A stretch of DNA of 64,000 nt, taken from the NCBI GenBank assembly GCA_010909165.1, contig MU008169.1:372001-436000 (forward strand), in the 5' to 3' direction. Source of the DNA: Anthoceros angustus. Its lineage: Eukaryota; Streptophyta; Anthocerotopsida; Anthocerotales; Anthocerotaceae. Below are positions 10,247 through 23,346 of this stretch, in pieces. The position numbers and the translations under genes were made by a program. Numbering within the stretch: position 1 is the first letter of the stretch; the number at the start of each line of letters is the position of its first letter. The notes below the pieces were generated by a model. That model had not been told where the DNA came from and searched no databases. It saw only the letters and a program-made list of their open reading frames with translations.

Positions 10247-11451
10247 TTAGCAGGTAGCGAAAGAGCTTCTACGTACTAAAAGACAAGAAATCTTTGTAGG
10301 TTGTCCTACTACTTTGGGTAAGGTGCACACCGCATAGTCAGGCTTATGATAGGTTAGATTGAGCTGCTCCTCTCCTAGGACTACATCTGATGCATCCAGG
10401 AGCACATGCCAACAATTCCTTTGAGCTTCTGAAACCCAATGCAATGAGTTTCGGGTGCCACTATTATCTGCTGCATATGCAAATGCAAACAATCCCTTTG
10501 GACTGTGCTTTATCTTCTTCCTCAGTTGCTGGCTCAAGTGCGAGCCCGCCTTTCTGAGATCAAGCCAATCCGTGGGCGCCGAGACGACCTTGGACTCCTT
10601 AGGCACAGCATAATCTCGTATGCCATCCACCTTGCTATCAAGGACCGTCAGATAGACGTTATATCTGAAAAACGGATAGCTCTCCCCTATGAGAGTCAAA
10701 GCTTCCCTGCTGCTTGCGGTGAAGACGACGAAGTAGTCGTCCTCACGCAACCCACAATGCCTTAGCACGCGATTCCTTGCGTGCATCTCCGGGATGGAAA
10801 TGGAGTTATCTGGAGAGGACGACTTCTTGGCCAAGATATCCGACAACCTAGAAGGCTCCAGCTGCATCCGCTTTGTTTCTGGCAAGGTACTACCGAAAAC
10901 AGCCGACATATCTTTGGAAGAAGCATAGCCTGGTGAGGTTCTGGAGTGTGACCCAGAACTGCTGCAGCTGCTGCCATCCTCATTGTACTCCTGATCCTCC
11001 CTCACAGTAGACAGATTTACCGCCGATGATGAACCCTCATATATCTCAGGGTACCTGGCTTTCACGTACTCTTCTACATACTGCATCTCCATGGGCGTGA
11101 TGGGGCTGGACCATCTCAGGTTCAGTCCATGCAACGTCGACATGGCTTCTGCGATAATGTGCGGAGGAATGACGAAGGTCCGTGCCTGTGCAAACCATCA
11201 ACAGTAGAGTCAGATAACTCCAAAATCCATCAAAAGCAGAAAGGAAGCAAGCAAGCCAAAGGGTGCAGAATGCAGAGTACCGGTGGCTCATCCTCTTTGC
11301 TCTGGTGCCTGCGAGGCCAACTCTCTGCTGCTGCTGTATTGGAGCTCATAATGCTGCTGCTGGATATCCTGCCCGCAGAATCTCGCAGAGCCCACCAAGA
11401 CAGGAAACAGAGAGCTGAGCCCTGCTTGATCCGTGGCTGCTCTCTAACCAC
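10247..11451 (-). CDS. Short MOCOS-like PLP-fold protein (truncated family member)
   Basis: Two exons, 11451-11281 and 11185-10247, joined in phase 0 (EDEPP then ARTFVIPPHI), 369 residues. It resembles the plant molybdenum-cofactor-sulfurase-like aminotransferase class V family. The IAEAMSTLHGLNLRWSSPIT segment, with PLP-family text such as FVVFTASSREALTLIGESYP and LLDASDVVLGEEQL, supports this. Plant relatives are generally much longer (roughly 600-900 residues). This one stops shortly after the region that would hold the PLP lysine (KPDYAVCTLPKVVGQ), with no C-terminal half in the following DNA. It may be a natural short paralogue, a gene whose later exons I cannot see, or an early pseudogene. 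The reading frame itself is intact. Confidence 0.7.
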
Positions 11452-12438
11452 AAGACTGAAACGTTTTCACACTTGGAATCAATCCACCTTGGCAGCAGAA
11501 TTCATCCCTCTACCTCCTCCATACCACACTTTCAGAAACAGCAGCGACCTGCCACACCACACACGAACGAAGGACCCACTGAGCCCCATGGCCAGATCTC
11601 CTCAACATTACATCTCCTCGAAATCGGAAGCAATATTACTTACACTGATACCCCCAATTCGAACGCACACCCCAGCTACGGAGCACCCATATCCTCCAGA
11701 GCAGAGCCGAGACCAGGCTGCACTTCTTCCTGCCCGTACAACCCGCCTCCGCCCAATGCCCCAGACATCCCAGGCAAGCGGATTGTGGGCCAATCAGCAG
11801 ATTGTGCCACGCACCAGCCCCAGCTCAGCTCACCCACCCAGCGCAGCACAACCCACCACAGCCCAGCACATCACAGTACAGCCCACCACAGTACAGCACA
11901 GCAAAGCAGCGTCCCCTTCTGCTCTCCTGCTCTCTTGAGGGCAGCACTGGATTTCACGCTCCCCCGATTCCACAGTGCCCAGCCCCTCGAAGCAAGACCC
12001 ACCAAAGACCGTGTACATGGCATGTTTCTCAGAACTTGGACTCTTTGGACGGTAGCTCTGATTACTCACTGTGGAAGACCGTTCCGCATCTTGAGTCTTG
12101 ACTCGCCTTGTCATTTCCTCCAGTTTGTTTTAACAACGCCCTCCCAGGCGCTTTCCCTTTTTATCTGGGCACAGCATACTTCTCCGGACCCAACTTTTGT
12201 TACCTATGAACTGTGGGCACTTGGAGATATCGAGGATCTCCTTTGACATATGTCCTGGGAGCACAGCTTTGTCTTTCTTCACTCTCTGATTTGTCTTTCC
12301 TTCGGTTCTAGGGCTACTTCCTCTCCTCTTCCACTCCCGCTCTGTCACGGATTCAAAAGAAAATGCAAGTTGTTTTTGTCCAAAGCCTTCTCGGCTTGTA
12401 AAGACATGTGACGAATCCTGCGTCTGCACGCTCTCGAC
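11452..12438. promoter_or_regulatory. Divergent promoter region, MOCOS-like gene and VIR
   Basis: About 990 bp between two start codons facing away from each other. It holds the promoters and 5' UTRs of both genes. A C/A-rich irregular tandem array (CAGCACA, CCACCACAG and CAGTACAGC motifs) occupies 11815-11910. Long open frames through it on both strands follow from the low-complexity composition. No TATA box was called. Confidence 0.5.
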
Positions 12439-15400
12439 ATGGGTGGCTCCGACCTTTGCGTGTTGTTCGCCGATTCGTTTGCGCATGGGGAAGTGAGGGA
12501 CCATGTGGACGAGGTGATTGGATTGAAATTTGCGTTCCTCATGAGCAGTACAGGATGGGTGGAATCTCTCCAGCTCCTCTCAGTTGTGGTGCTTTCTCTT
12601 GAACTGGATGCTGCAGGTGCGGTTCGATGAGCCGGTTGTTATATGTGGATGTGAGGTGGTGGACGCTGGCGCTTCTTCGCGCTGTCCAGCTCTTTCTTTG
12701 AGGGGGTACGTTTCTTGTGGAATTTCACCTCGCTTTATGGCTTGGCGGGGAAAGCAGGACTGACTGTGGGAAACTATTTGCTGGGGCTGCAGGATCACCA
12801 GCCCAGCATCCTTCCCCCTGGAGATTTATGTTCGAAGTGGAGGAGATGCTCGGTTCAAGCAGATTTGCCCTACTTTTTTGTATGCGTCATCTTCCTCAGA
12901 GCAGATTGATGTTCAGGTGAGCAATTGAAGGATGTTTTTCCTGGTTAGCAGCTCTGTATGGGTTGGGCTGAAAGACGTGGAGTGTGTGGGCCTTAGTGTG
13001 TTGCTCTTCCTTGTGGTGGTCGCAGGCTTTTGTTACTGACCATTTGGTTGTGCGGGGCCATTATTCTGCTCTCACCCTGGTGGTCTTCGGAAATGCTGTC
13101 GCTGATTTCTCTAAGGACATGGAAGTGGACAGTGCCACCTTGTTTGAAGCGGCTGGTAAAGCTGAGGTATCATGGCGTCTTCAGCACCTGAAACTTATCT
13201 CGAGTAGGTCGAGGCAGGTGCCAGCTGTTAGGCAGCTGCTACAATTTGCGCTGGCTGGAGATCATGTTTCTGTAGATAGTAAATGGGTGCAGAAAGTGGT
13301 TAAGACTCTTCTTTCTGCCTCTTCTTCACTCTTTCCACCTCTTAGCAAGTTCCATGGGCCTGCAAGTGTTAGCCGGTGGTCATCCTTTGTCAAGTACACT
13401 GCAGGTGAGGTCCAGGACCCACAGAAGGATGAGCGTAGTGTAGATGACGTGCACGAGACTTTTCAGCTCCTTCATGAACAGCTGCATGGGCAAGTAGAGC
13501 ACGGGAAGAGGGCTGAGGAAAGGCCAGAGCCTCAAGGTGCATCTGAAGGAAAGGTGGAGCGTGGTGTTTTCAAACAGAGTCCTGGTCCTCAAGCTCTCAA
13601 GGAGGAGCAATGTGGTAAATGTGATCCTGAACTACAGTTCAAGCTTCAGTCAGACGCTGGGCAGAACCCTGCGTGGCAGGGTGATGAGAAACAGAAGCTA
13701 GGCCCCCAGAGTCACGAAAAAGAGAAGCAAGAGATTGCGGGTGATCAGCAAGAGAATCCAGAGGTTGAGCGTGGTCACGAAGGGAAGCCAGCGATTGAGG
13801 GTGACCAGCCAGAGAAGCCAGAGATTGACAGTGATCATCAAGAGAAGCAAGAGATTGAGGGTGACCAACAAGAGAAGCCAGAGATTGAGACTGACCAGCA
13901 AGAGAAGCCAGAGCTAGAGACTGACCAGCAAGAGAAGCCATGGCTAGAGACTGACCAGCAAGAGGAGCTAGAGACCGAGGGTGACCTTGATGAGAAGCCA
14001 GAGATCCAGGGTGACCATGAAGAGAAGCTAGAGATCGAGGATGACCATGAAGAAAGGCCAGAGATCGAGGGTGACCATCAAGAGAAGCCAGAGACTGGTA
14101 TAGACCAAGAAGAGATTCAGCCCAAAGCACAAAAGGACCAGGAAGGGAAGACAGAACCTCAAAACAACCAGGATGAAAAGCCTGACTTGCAAGACAATCT
14201 AGAAGAGATGCCTGACATTCAAAACAACGAACAGTTGCAGCCGAAACTTGAAAACCACGAGCAAGAGGAACCAGTTGTAAATGACCAGGAAGAAGAGCTT
14301 AAGATTGACCAGCGAGAGAACCCACTTCAGTGTGACGATGAGGGATGCGTTTCAGAAAAGAACATCGAGGTCCAAGATGACCATGACACCAACGCAAAGG
14401 CTGCTGCTGAAGATAGAGGTTCATTTGAAGAAGCCATGACGATGGAGGTGGACGATCATCACAGTAACGTGCTAGGATGTCTGACTGATGTTGACGAAGT
14501 CAAACTGGTCCCCATGGTAGAGTTGATAGTTTCATGGATTCAGGCTGGTGTGGAGCAAGCAAAAAGCTCCTCTGAGGGCATTATTCTGGTACTCTTACAA
14601 TTTTATATTTTCAGAAAAATTTGGCGATTCGTGACTCTCCTGGACTCTCTGTAACAGCGTGAACTCTGCAGGTGGATAGCCTTATTGCAGGTCTGGCTGC
14701 TGCACAGCTAGTTTGTTTGGATGCTGCATGCTGCCGCAAGTTTGTGAAGGTCAGTGGAATCAAAGTTGTGATGGATGTGCTGATGGATGGCACCTTCGAC
14801 AACTCTGCCATCTGTCTTCTGGCACTCAGAGCTATTGAGTGCTGCTCTCGTCACACCATAGCTTGCGATGCTCTGTCAAGCTGGCACAACTCCCAAAAAC
14901 TTCCCGGGGGTGGACACACAGATGCTTGTGTTTCCCCTATTCAATGCACACCTATGCTGAAGCTTTTAGCTCAGCCTCTCAGGCAACCTGTTGCTCAGCT
15001 TGTACTGTGCATTCTCCAGAGACTCCGCGCTTTCGAAATCGCAGCCACTTTTCAGGTATGTCTTGTCATACAGGGCTTTTTTGCTTGTGCTTGTCAGTTG
15101 CTCAAATTGCACTTCTCAAGTACTGAACAAGAACTGCACCTGCAGCACACTGCAGAGATGTTTTTGCAGAAGTCAGACGAGAGTCATGAATGTGATGACA
15201 CAGTGTCACTGGACAGGATGGCATTGGCGTTGTCTGATCTGCAGGTTTGTATGCGCCTCTGTTCTGTCAGAATTGTGACGCAGAACTTTAAATGTTAAGT
15301 GCATGTAGTCACAATTTCTTGTATATCATTGTCTTTGCATTGATTGAGCAGAAGTGTCTAGTCATCATGGATTCCACCGTGGAAGGATGTTCGCCAATTC

Positions 15401-18400
15401 TATCTGCAAAAGCTCTTGGTTTCAGCATAGACGGAAATGGTCAAAAGTCCACATTTGGCACGAAGCTGATGTCAGGACCAGAGGACATAGACCCATATGT
15501 GCTCACCATTCTTCAGGTAGTAAACTGTTCTCAAATACTTTATCCTCATTCCATCATGAACGACACGTACCAAAACACTGTTGTAGAGGACATGGTTATG
15601 TGGAATCAGAGTTTCCATATTGCAGTCTAGAGTCTAAGGCACTTCCACACTGCTGACATGTGGGTGCATGCAGGAAAGGAGAATCATACCCTTGATGGCT
15701 GCACTTCTTGCAGCTCCGGGTTTCATGTCTGCTGAAGGAACTGTGGCAAGTTCATGCCAGAATCTAATGTCGGCTGTTCAATCTCTTGTTCTGACCCTAG
15801 TAAGCTGCAAATCTGGTGAGTACCTTCTATTCTGTGACCTTGTGCACTTGTACGGATTTATGGATCCTTCACTGACAGTATGTTACCTCTCTGTAGGGTC
15901 TATATTTATTTGTTTGGAGCCAGATGCAGCGGTATCTCTGGCAGCAGCCTTACAGGGTCAAAATGATTTTCAAGAACAGGAACATCTGCCTGTGCACTAT
16001 GCAAGAGCTCTCCAGTCTGTTGGTTTGCTTCACCAACCAAAAGATGTTGGGAGGATCCTTCAGACAAGCTTGTTTGTGGTTGGTTGCCTTTCTAGCAGGC
16101 ATCTTCTGGTGCCTCTATGGTTCTTTGTAGCTTGAGTGGCATGCTTACTCACATATGTATATTCTTCCACTTCTCTTAACATACAAAAGTCTAAGCCAAC
16201 AGTTTGCTGCGTGTTTGCAGACACAAGCTATAGATAAGTTTCTTGTCGCTGGAGTGGAAGCACAGGAAGTATTTTGTTCTCTTCGGGATCTAATGGCGAT
16301 ATCCAGGTATGCAAAAGGCTGCTTGTTTGACACAAGAGATTCCTTCAGTTGTTGTGTGAGAGGAGCGGTGCAAGCCATTGGTAGATGTGGGGTTTAAATT
16401 TGTTTTTTCTTTTATGTCTGCAGGTCAGAAAGTGGCAGGCAGGCAGTAATGTCAATTGTTTGGTTTCCGGAGGTATGACTGGTTCAGCGTTTCAAAGTCA
16501 GCTGTCATAGTAAAAGGAAATCGAAGTCATTGATTCAGTGTGCAACTCTCCATTTCAGGCTCTGTCGATGTTGAAGGACACTGTACAGCAAGGGCCTGAG
16601 TCAGCTCCACCATCTCTAGCAGGTAGTGTGCTATGGTTTTGAATGATTGTTAAGTGGTGGGACTGTTATGTCATGATTCTCAAGCTAAGTTGGTTGAACC
16701 ATTTCTTTTTCCAGAAGGGGCAGCCTTGAGGTGTGCTGCAATGCACTTCGCAGGAGAAATCTTGCAGGTGGTCCTCTCTGATCCATCACCTGCAACACTA
16801 CTGTTGTGGATGCCCCATGCTATTCCTTTGCAGGAGGCTCTGCAAACCAAGCCAGCAGCTCAAGTTGACTTGCCCCTTCCAAATAGTCAATCTGACAAAG
16901 ATGCTTTATGTGGACGCCTCCTCTTATGGGTGGAAGCAGCTGTAGTGTACCAGAAGGGTGGTGTAGTCGGCTTGCTTAAATATGCTGCAGGCCTTGCAGC
17001 AGGTGCTGTACAGCAACTCACCGCAAATGGGCTCTCACCGGGTGAGGGTCTAGAGTTTGACAGAAGCAAGTCAAATGAATCGGGTGGGACTGTTGACCTC
17101 TCAAACGTCCCACCTTGTTTGTTTGTGAAAGGGGTTGGACAGACTGCCACAAGATTGGCTAATGCTGCTGTTCCTCAACTGACTGTGGCATTTCGCATTT
17201 TAGCCCACGTCTCATCTGACCCTGTAAGAAATGTGTCTGAGTGTCCTTAAATTGTCAAGTTGTTGGTTTGCAAAAACAAGTGTTGTATGGTTTGTTCCAA
17301 TGGACACATTGCTGTGTTCTGTCCTAATGCAACTTGCTGTTACTCTGTTGTGAAGAGTGTTGCTGCTCTCCTGTATGGAGAGGGTGCCATGGAAATCTTG
17401 TTCAATGTGCTTGAGCAATGTTCAACTGCGTTTCACCAATCACCAGTAAATCAAGGTGCGACTATACCTGATTACCAGCTGTACACTGGATCTGAAACTC
17501 TGGGCGCAGCAGTTATGTATGCCTGGTGTCCTGCAGATGAGTTTTTATATGAGGACGCTGAAGATGGTGGTGTAGCAGAAGAGTTGACTGGACGGGCGAT
17601 AGAACGTAGCCTAATGGCAATGTTGTTCCATGCATTGTTGGTTCTACTTAATATTCTGAAAAGGCTTCAGGTATTGTGATAAAGCTCATCTCTGCCAGCA
17701 CATGAAGTTCATTGCAGTTTGGAGGGTATGTCTTCACAGTAGGGAGTCCATCTTGTGGCTGAAAATTTTCCATCATCTTTTGAGTGCAGTGTGCAGTCCA
17801 GACATTCCGAAACTCAAAACTGATGGATCTGCTTTTGCGACTGCATCATTGCTTCAGGTGGATTGAATTAGTTGCATTCATTATTTGTGGATGTTCATCA
17901 CTATACTTTCTCTCCCTTAACACCTTGGAAATAGCAGCAGGGGAGAGTTGTGCTGAAGCCTAGATCTCTGTGTTGTGACACGTCTTTACAGTGTACGCAT
18001 GATGTCGTTTGGAACAGTCCCACCATCTTCTTGGACGGGGGGCACATTGGATGTGGGGGCCATCTGCAAAGTTTTAGCCTCAATCTTGGCCCTCTGGCCA
18101 ATCTATGGCTGGGCACCGGCACTTCTTCCTCGCTTGCTTGGCACCAGCAGCATTCCCACTATGGCCACAACTGCAGATTGGCTCCCCCCAGAGCCAGGCA
18201 AGGCATGCAGTGTTCTCTTCTTAGTGGTCTGCACCATCTCTGTATTATCCCTTCTGTCCAGCACGTAGTTATCATCAGTTATTTGGTTGGACTCCGCAAC
18301 AGTTTATTTATGATTTGTAACTTGTGACCAATTCCAACAGAGGGATATGCTGCCAACAGAGCTACAGTACTGTGGGCGCGCTTCAGATGTCTTTAGAACG

Positions 18401-21400
18401 CTAGCTGTGGGGACTCTGATAGGACCTAGCAGCTCGTCAGTGCTGGATTGGCATTTGAAGGATTCTCATTTAGAGAAACTGCTCCAGGGATTGGTCCCTC
18501 ATCTGAGCTACTTGGCGGAAATGGTTCTCCAATACTCCACAACTGTATGCTCTCTACTTTGTCCTTTTTTCTTTTTGGTGGTCAAATGTTGCTCCATGCC
18601 AGATTTCCCTTTCCTTACTCTCTCTCCAGAAGAAACTGGTTTCATGTTGTGTGCTTCTTTTACAGACCTGTGGAGTGTTGCGCAACTTACTGACATCTGT
18701 AGTGGGAAAACTGGCATGCAAAAACTGCAGTCATGCCAGTGTCCTAGTTAGTCCAGTGATGGCTTTTCTGAAGGAGCACACAGAAGGACTTGTGGCTTCT
18801 TCAGAACTTGACATCTGCAAGGTGCATTTAAACTTCGTAGCATTCCAAGTGATCTTCAGGAGGATGTAGTTTGGTGGTTTATGGTTTCCGCGAGAAATCT
18901 TTGAGATTGATCTGTGAATGACAGAAAATGTTGCATCCCCAGGTGAAATGTGTGTTGGAATTTATTGCTCAGCTGGCTTTACACCCTGGTTCAAAGGTAG
19001 GCCTTGTGATGTTACAGGTTAGTTGTCTGCCAGCAAGTATTGCTTCCATTTACATGGGTGTTGCTCAATGTGCCAGGCAGTTTTAATACAGGGAGGCATG
19101 GTAGACGTTTTGCTTCGGGTCCCTCAGGCTGAAAATCAGGGATTGCTCTTGACTGAAGCTAATCTGGATGAAGGGGCACTACATCATTTGAGATTGACGT
19201 GCAGTTTGTTAAGTTTGAAAGCTATCACAGCCTTGTGTGATGTAGATATTTCCCGTCATCCAATGGCATCATTGAAGAGGTACACTGTTCTCAAAATGTT
19301 GACAGTTGCACTGCATCAATGGCATGTTCCCTTCAGGAGAATGTAATATTAAATCCTCAGAACATGTATACAGACGGGCCTTAGAAGATTGTCCAAGTCT
19401 TGAAGATTGTTCTTTGGTTGCTTCAACACTTCTTTCTATCTTCCAAGTATGATTCCATAACCTTGCATGGTCTTATGTAGATAAGAAAGCTTGTCTTGAG
19501 GCTCTTGTATTCTGATGCGGTATGCCTAATCTCACAGGATGCATCTCTGGATGTTGTGGATCATCTACTGGATGGGCTGGAAAAGCTAGCAGGACATGAT
19601 GTCGGATGTGCAGCCTTCGCAACTGTTGCCCTACCATATTTGCCAGACCACAATGTTGCTGGAAAAGTCCATGATATGAAAACAGAAAATGGACAAGCAA
19701 CTCAAGAGGGTACACAGTTGGATGCGGTTGAAGAAAGACCTGCAGAAAGGAGCATAGATGACAAGAAGAGCCCCCCTTTTCTCATATGCTGGAAACGACT
19801 TTTGTGTCTTCTGCAAGATGACGGTGCTTCCCTACCAACTGTGCTTCAAGCAGTTCACAAGTTGTCACGTACATGTTTGGCCCTGGCCTCCAATGAAAGC
19901 AGGTTAGCTCTCTTCTTCGAGAAGCCAAATGAGATGCAGACCACCACTAATTTCAATTCTTCTCTGAAATGAGGGAAGCTATTTTACTTGTGGAGCTGAG
20001 CTGGTAGCGCATCTGCAGCTGCTGCAAGGTTGGATAGCGTGCTGATTAGCTGGGTACTGATGAGTTCTCCCTGTGGCAGATGTGGCTTTTTTGCCCTGAA
20101 GGTTTTGACTGGTGTGGGCCCTGAAGCAGAGAGGGTTTCAAATGAAGAACTGTCAGAGTCCGCAAAGTCTGTACTTGTTGCTGTGGAAGAGTTCTGTGAA
20201 CGAGCTCCGCATCTTCTGGGAGATCTGACATCAGTTCCCTGTCCTGCTGGGATATCTATGGAGGTAGAGCTCTTGGGATGAAGAGTATCAGTTTTTAGAT
20301 GCACGTCTCTTACACCATTTGCTACCCCTGTTCACAGGTGAAACGACTGCTGAATTCCTTGCTGGACGTACTGGCAAAGCCAATGATCATGACGACGTGC
20401 ACCTTAAGTGATGATATTCAGTCCTTGATGAAAGGGCTTTCTAGTCCTCATCCTCCGAGTGTGGTAGAAGGCGAAGAAGCAAATGCCCTAGGACCTTTGG
20501 CAAAGCGATTTCTGTGTACAAGGGAAGACTGGGATATGGAACCTGACCTCCAGGTTACAAGCCCTGATAAGTCAGTGGATACTGCTTCCAAGCATTTGAG
20601 AGAGAAGTTTGTGTGGGAATGTCCTGCGCTCAGACAGGAAAAACCTGTGGTGTCCACCAATTTATCCAAGAGGAGGCCTATCACAACAGTTGACGTCGGG
20701 AACAAGAGGCATCGTGCAGATGTGATGGCAGCTGCATCTGCTACTGAAGGTGTATCAAGTGCTGGGGCTGGTTCAACTGTGCAGTCCGCACGGGCAGGTG
20801 CCGCTGCTGTTAGCTCCGTTGCACCTTCAAATCGACGGGACAGTTTCAGACAACGGAAGCCCAACACAAGCCGGCCACCATCTGTGCACGTAGATGACTA
20901 TCAAGCCCGGGAAAGAGGTGCCTCAGGAGGAAGGCCTCCATCCATTCATGTGGATGAATTTGTTGCCCGGCAGCAGCGTGAAAGAATGCAACTGGCGGCC
21001 CCAGGCAGTACAACTCATACTCTCACAGGGTTGCAAACCGCTTCTGGAGCGGACACCCCTGGGATCAAGGAATCAGCTGGGACAAAAAGTCAAGATCACA
21101 ATCAAGGGGATGCGGGGGAGTCTTCTGACTTAGCAGGTATTAAAGCCGCAACATATTCCGATTTTCAAGATTGCATGCTTTCATTGTGAACGGAAGAACA
21201 TTGCGTTGTATACCTGCACCTCAAACTAAAATGTGATTGCAGGGCAAGGACCCTCTCCAATGGATGTGGAACCACTATCCCATTCCGGGGAGGTACAATG
21301 TGGTCAAGATGGATCATCTCCAGCAGTTGTAGCTCATTCAGAATCTGAGAGGCAAACTCGTGATGCAACATCTCACAAGCAAGAAGGTGGTGCAAAGCGA

Positions 21401-22799
21401 GGACTGCAACCTATCTCAAAAATAGCTAATGCCCGAATTGCTGGAAAAAATAAGAGCTCAGGGCCTCTGGTTGTCAGGCTTCCGGAATCTTCAAAATCAG
21501 CTCCCATGGCTGCCATAGTTTTGCCCTCACAGCGGCCACCTTCGCCAACAGTTGTTCCCAGGCAACCAGATCCTCAAACTGCATCTGCCAATGTGATGTT
21601 CACCATGGCAGGAAGAGAACAGAGGCAGCCTCGTGCTGGAGTGATTTCGATGCATGGCCAGGAGCCACAGCAGGTGTCCCATGTGATAATGGTGTCATCA
21701 CCACCAACAAGGGATATGAGACCACCTCCACTTCCGCTAAGAGGAGGGTTCGTTGACGTGCATCCTACAACAAGCACAGGTTCAGGTTTGATCGGTGATG
21801 CACAGAGAGAACGTGGTGGTGGGGAGTTTGTTCCTTCATTAGCGCCCCCTCCTCCACCTCTTTGGTTGTCAATGGATGGCCGCCGCCCTGACTCAACTTT
21901 ACTTCAACCACCTTCAGTATCTCAACAGCCTCGTGGGCTGTTTCCTTTTTCCGCGCTACACCCCGATCTGCCTGTTGGAGTGCAGGCTCTTGCACCGCCT
22001 TGGCCTGGAGTAGTCAGCAACCCAAGGATGTTTGAGGAGCTGGGGCATGTCTTTGGAGGACCGGGCCGGCCATCTCATCTGCCTGCTCTTCCCTCTCAAC
22101 TTGCAGGCAGTCCACTGGCTGCAATGCAAGGACCTGGGCAAAGTGGACATGGGGGGATGTCTGCCCAGCCATATGGGCAAGGTAGTCTGGCTTTGGAGAC
22201 GAGACCGGCTTATGCTCTATCACCAAATGAACGCAGGTTTGGTGCTTATAATACTGTGCCAGCAGTGTCGTTTGTCTCTGGCTATCCTCCTCCATCTCCA
22301 AGTTCCAGGCCACCAACTCCTGTCAGCCAGAGTCAACAGCAGCAGCAACACCAAATGCTGCAGGCACAGCAACTACAGATTCAGCAGCAACTGCAGCTGC
22401 AACAGCAAACACAGTTGCAACAATCACCTCAGGTGCAAGTAACACAGCAGTCGCAAGCGCATTCGCACCAGCAACAGCAAATTCAGCAGAGTCAGCGTGC
22501 ACACCAGCAGCTTCAACAACAGCAACAGCAGATGCAGCAACATCAGCAGCAACAGCAGAAGATCCAGCAGCAGATGCAGCAACAGCAGTTACAGCAGCAG
22601 CAACAACAACAAATACAGCAGCAGCTTCAACATCAGCAGCAGCTTCGTCTGCAGCAGCAGCAAAAGCAGCACCTGCAGCAACATCAGCAGCAACACCAGC
22701 AGCAACACCAGCAGCAACACCAGCAGCAACACCAGCAGCCACACCAGCAGCCACACCAGCAGCAACACCAGCAGCAACAACAACACCTGCAGCAGCAGC

Positions 22800-22838
<39 letters not shown>

Positions 22839-22855
22839 TCCAGCAGCAACAACAG

Positions 22856-22899
<44 letters not shown>

Positions 22900-23346
22900 A
22901 CAGCAGCACCAACAGCAGCCACAGCAGCCGCTCCATCAACAACACCCACAACATGAGCAGAAGCTGGTGGTGCGCCCAGCACCATCCGAGTCAACTGCCA
23001 TTCTTCAGCAGATGCTGTCATCTCCACATGCCATCCAGGTATTTTAAGTTCGTGAGAATTTCCCCTGGGTCATAAATGGACGATGCACCAGTTTCTTGAA
23101 CCAGTTGCAGGCACCAGTTACAGAGTCCGTGTTTCTTGTGTGGCAGGAATTGTTGCAAGACCAAACAAAGCTTAGGCAGTTGTTGGAGCAGCATCCCAAG
23201 CTCATAACTCTACTTCTGGTGAGTACTTTCTCCTCCTAAACCAAGAGGACGCAACGTTCCTCTTCCTGAGTTCCCGAGTTGTTGTTTCCACTGACACGGC
23301 CGAACCTGATTTAATACAGGAAAAAATGGGCCAGGGGTCAGGTTGA
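12439..23346 (+). CDS. VIR: VIRILIZER homologue, m6A methyltransferase complex subunit
   Basis: VIR (VIRMA/KIAA1429) is the large scaffold of the nuclear mRNA N6-adenosine methyltransferase complex with MTA, MTB, FIP37 and HAKAI. Early exons: 12439-12513 (CVLFADSFAHGEVRDHVDE), 12617-12705 (VRFDEPVVICGCEVVDAG), 12793-12916 (FPLEIYVRSGGDARFKQIC), 13026-14588 (DHLVVRGHYSALTLVVFGN, the VIR N-terminal signature), 14672-15055, 15098-15244, 15352-15516, 15674-15815 and 15897 to about 16074. Later exons keep family landmarks: AVMSIVWFPEALS, VYQKGGVVGLLKYAA, QLTVAFRILAHVS, ILALWPIYGWAPALLPRLL and LAVGTLIGPSS. The end is about 23111-23218 (LLEQHPKLITLLL) and 23320-23346 (EKMGQGSG, stop). Roughly 2,000 residues, similar to Arabidopsis VIR. 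Odd features are an acidic decapeptide array in exon 4 and a very long poly-Gln tract near the C-terminus. Middle exon borders were not all fixed. Confidence 0.93.
13720..14115 (+). repeat. 30-bp coding minisatellite in VIR exon 4 (acidic decapeptide array)
   Basis: About 13 imperfect copies of a 30-bp unit in frame, encoding variants of GDQQEKPEIE (residues about 330-460 of the predicted protein). Most copies keep GAC or GAT, CA-rich and GAGAAGCCAGAG cores and differ at one to four positions. The unit length is a multiple of three, so copy changes leave the frame intact. The product would be highly acidic, Pro-punctuated and unstructured. Confidence 0.9.
22335..22935 (+). repeat. Poly-glutamine (CAG/CAA) tract in VIR C-terminus
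   Basis: Some 200 codons dominated by CAG and CAA, with scattered His, Leu, Met and Pro codons, in frame with VIR. A sub-array of CAGCAACAC units (QQH repeats) lies at about 22680-22780, and an uninterrupted CAG run at about 22801-22835. The minus strand shows long Ala/Val- and Leu-rich open frames here that are only shadows. Confidence 0.95.

Noticed and set aside
11129-12246. Two long plus-strand open frames (269 and 257 codons) between the MOCOS-like gene and VIR
   Set aside because: Cover a CA-rich low-complexity promoter region and part of the opposite gene; composition-driven and without domains.
13639-14130. Minus-strand open frame with Leu/Ala/Ser repeats
   Set aside because: Shadow of the in-frame 30-bp repeat of VIR exon 4.
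22323-23027. Minus-strand Ala/Val-rich (234 codons) and Leu-rich open frames
   Set aside because: Reverse-complement shadow of the VIR poly-Gln CAG/CAA tract; low complexity, no start context or domain.
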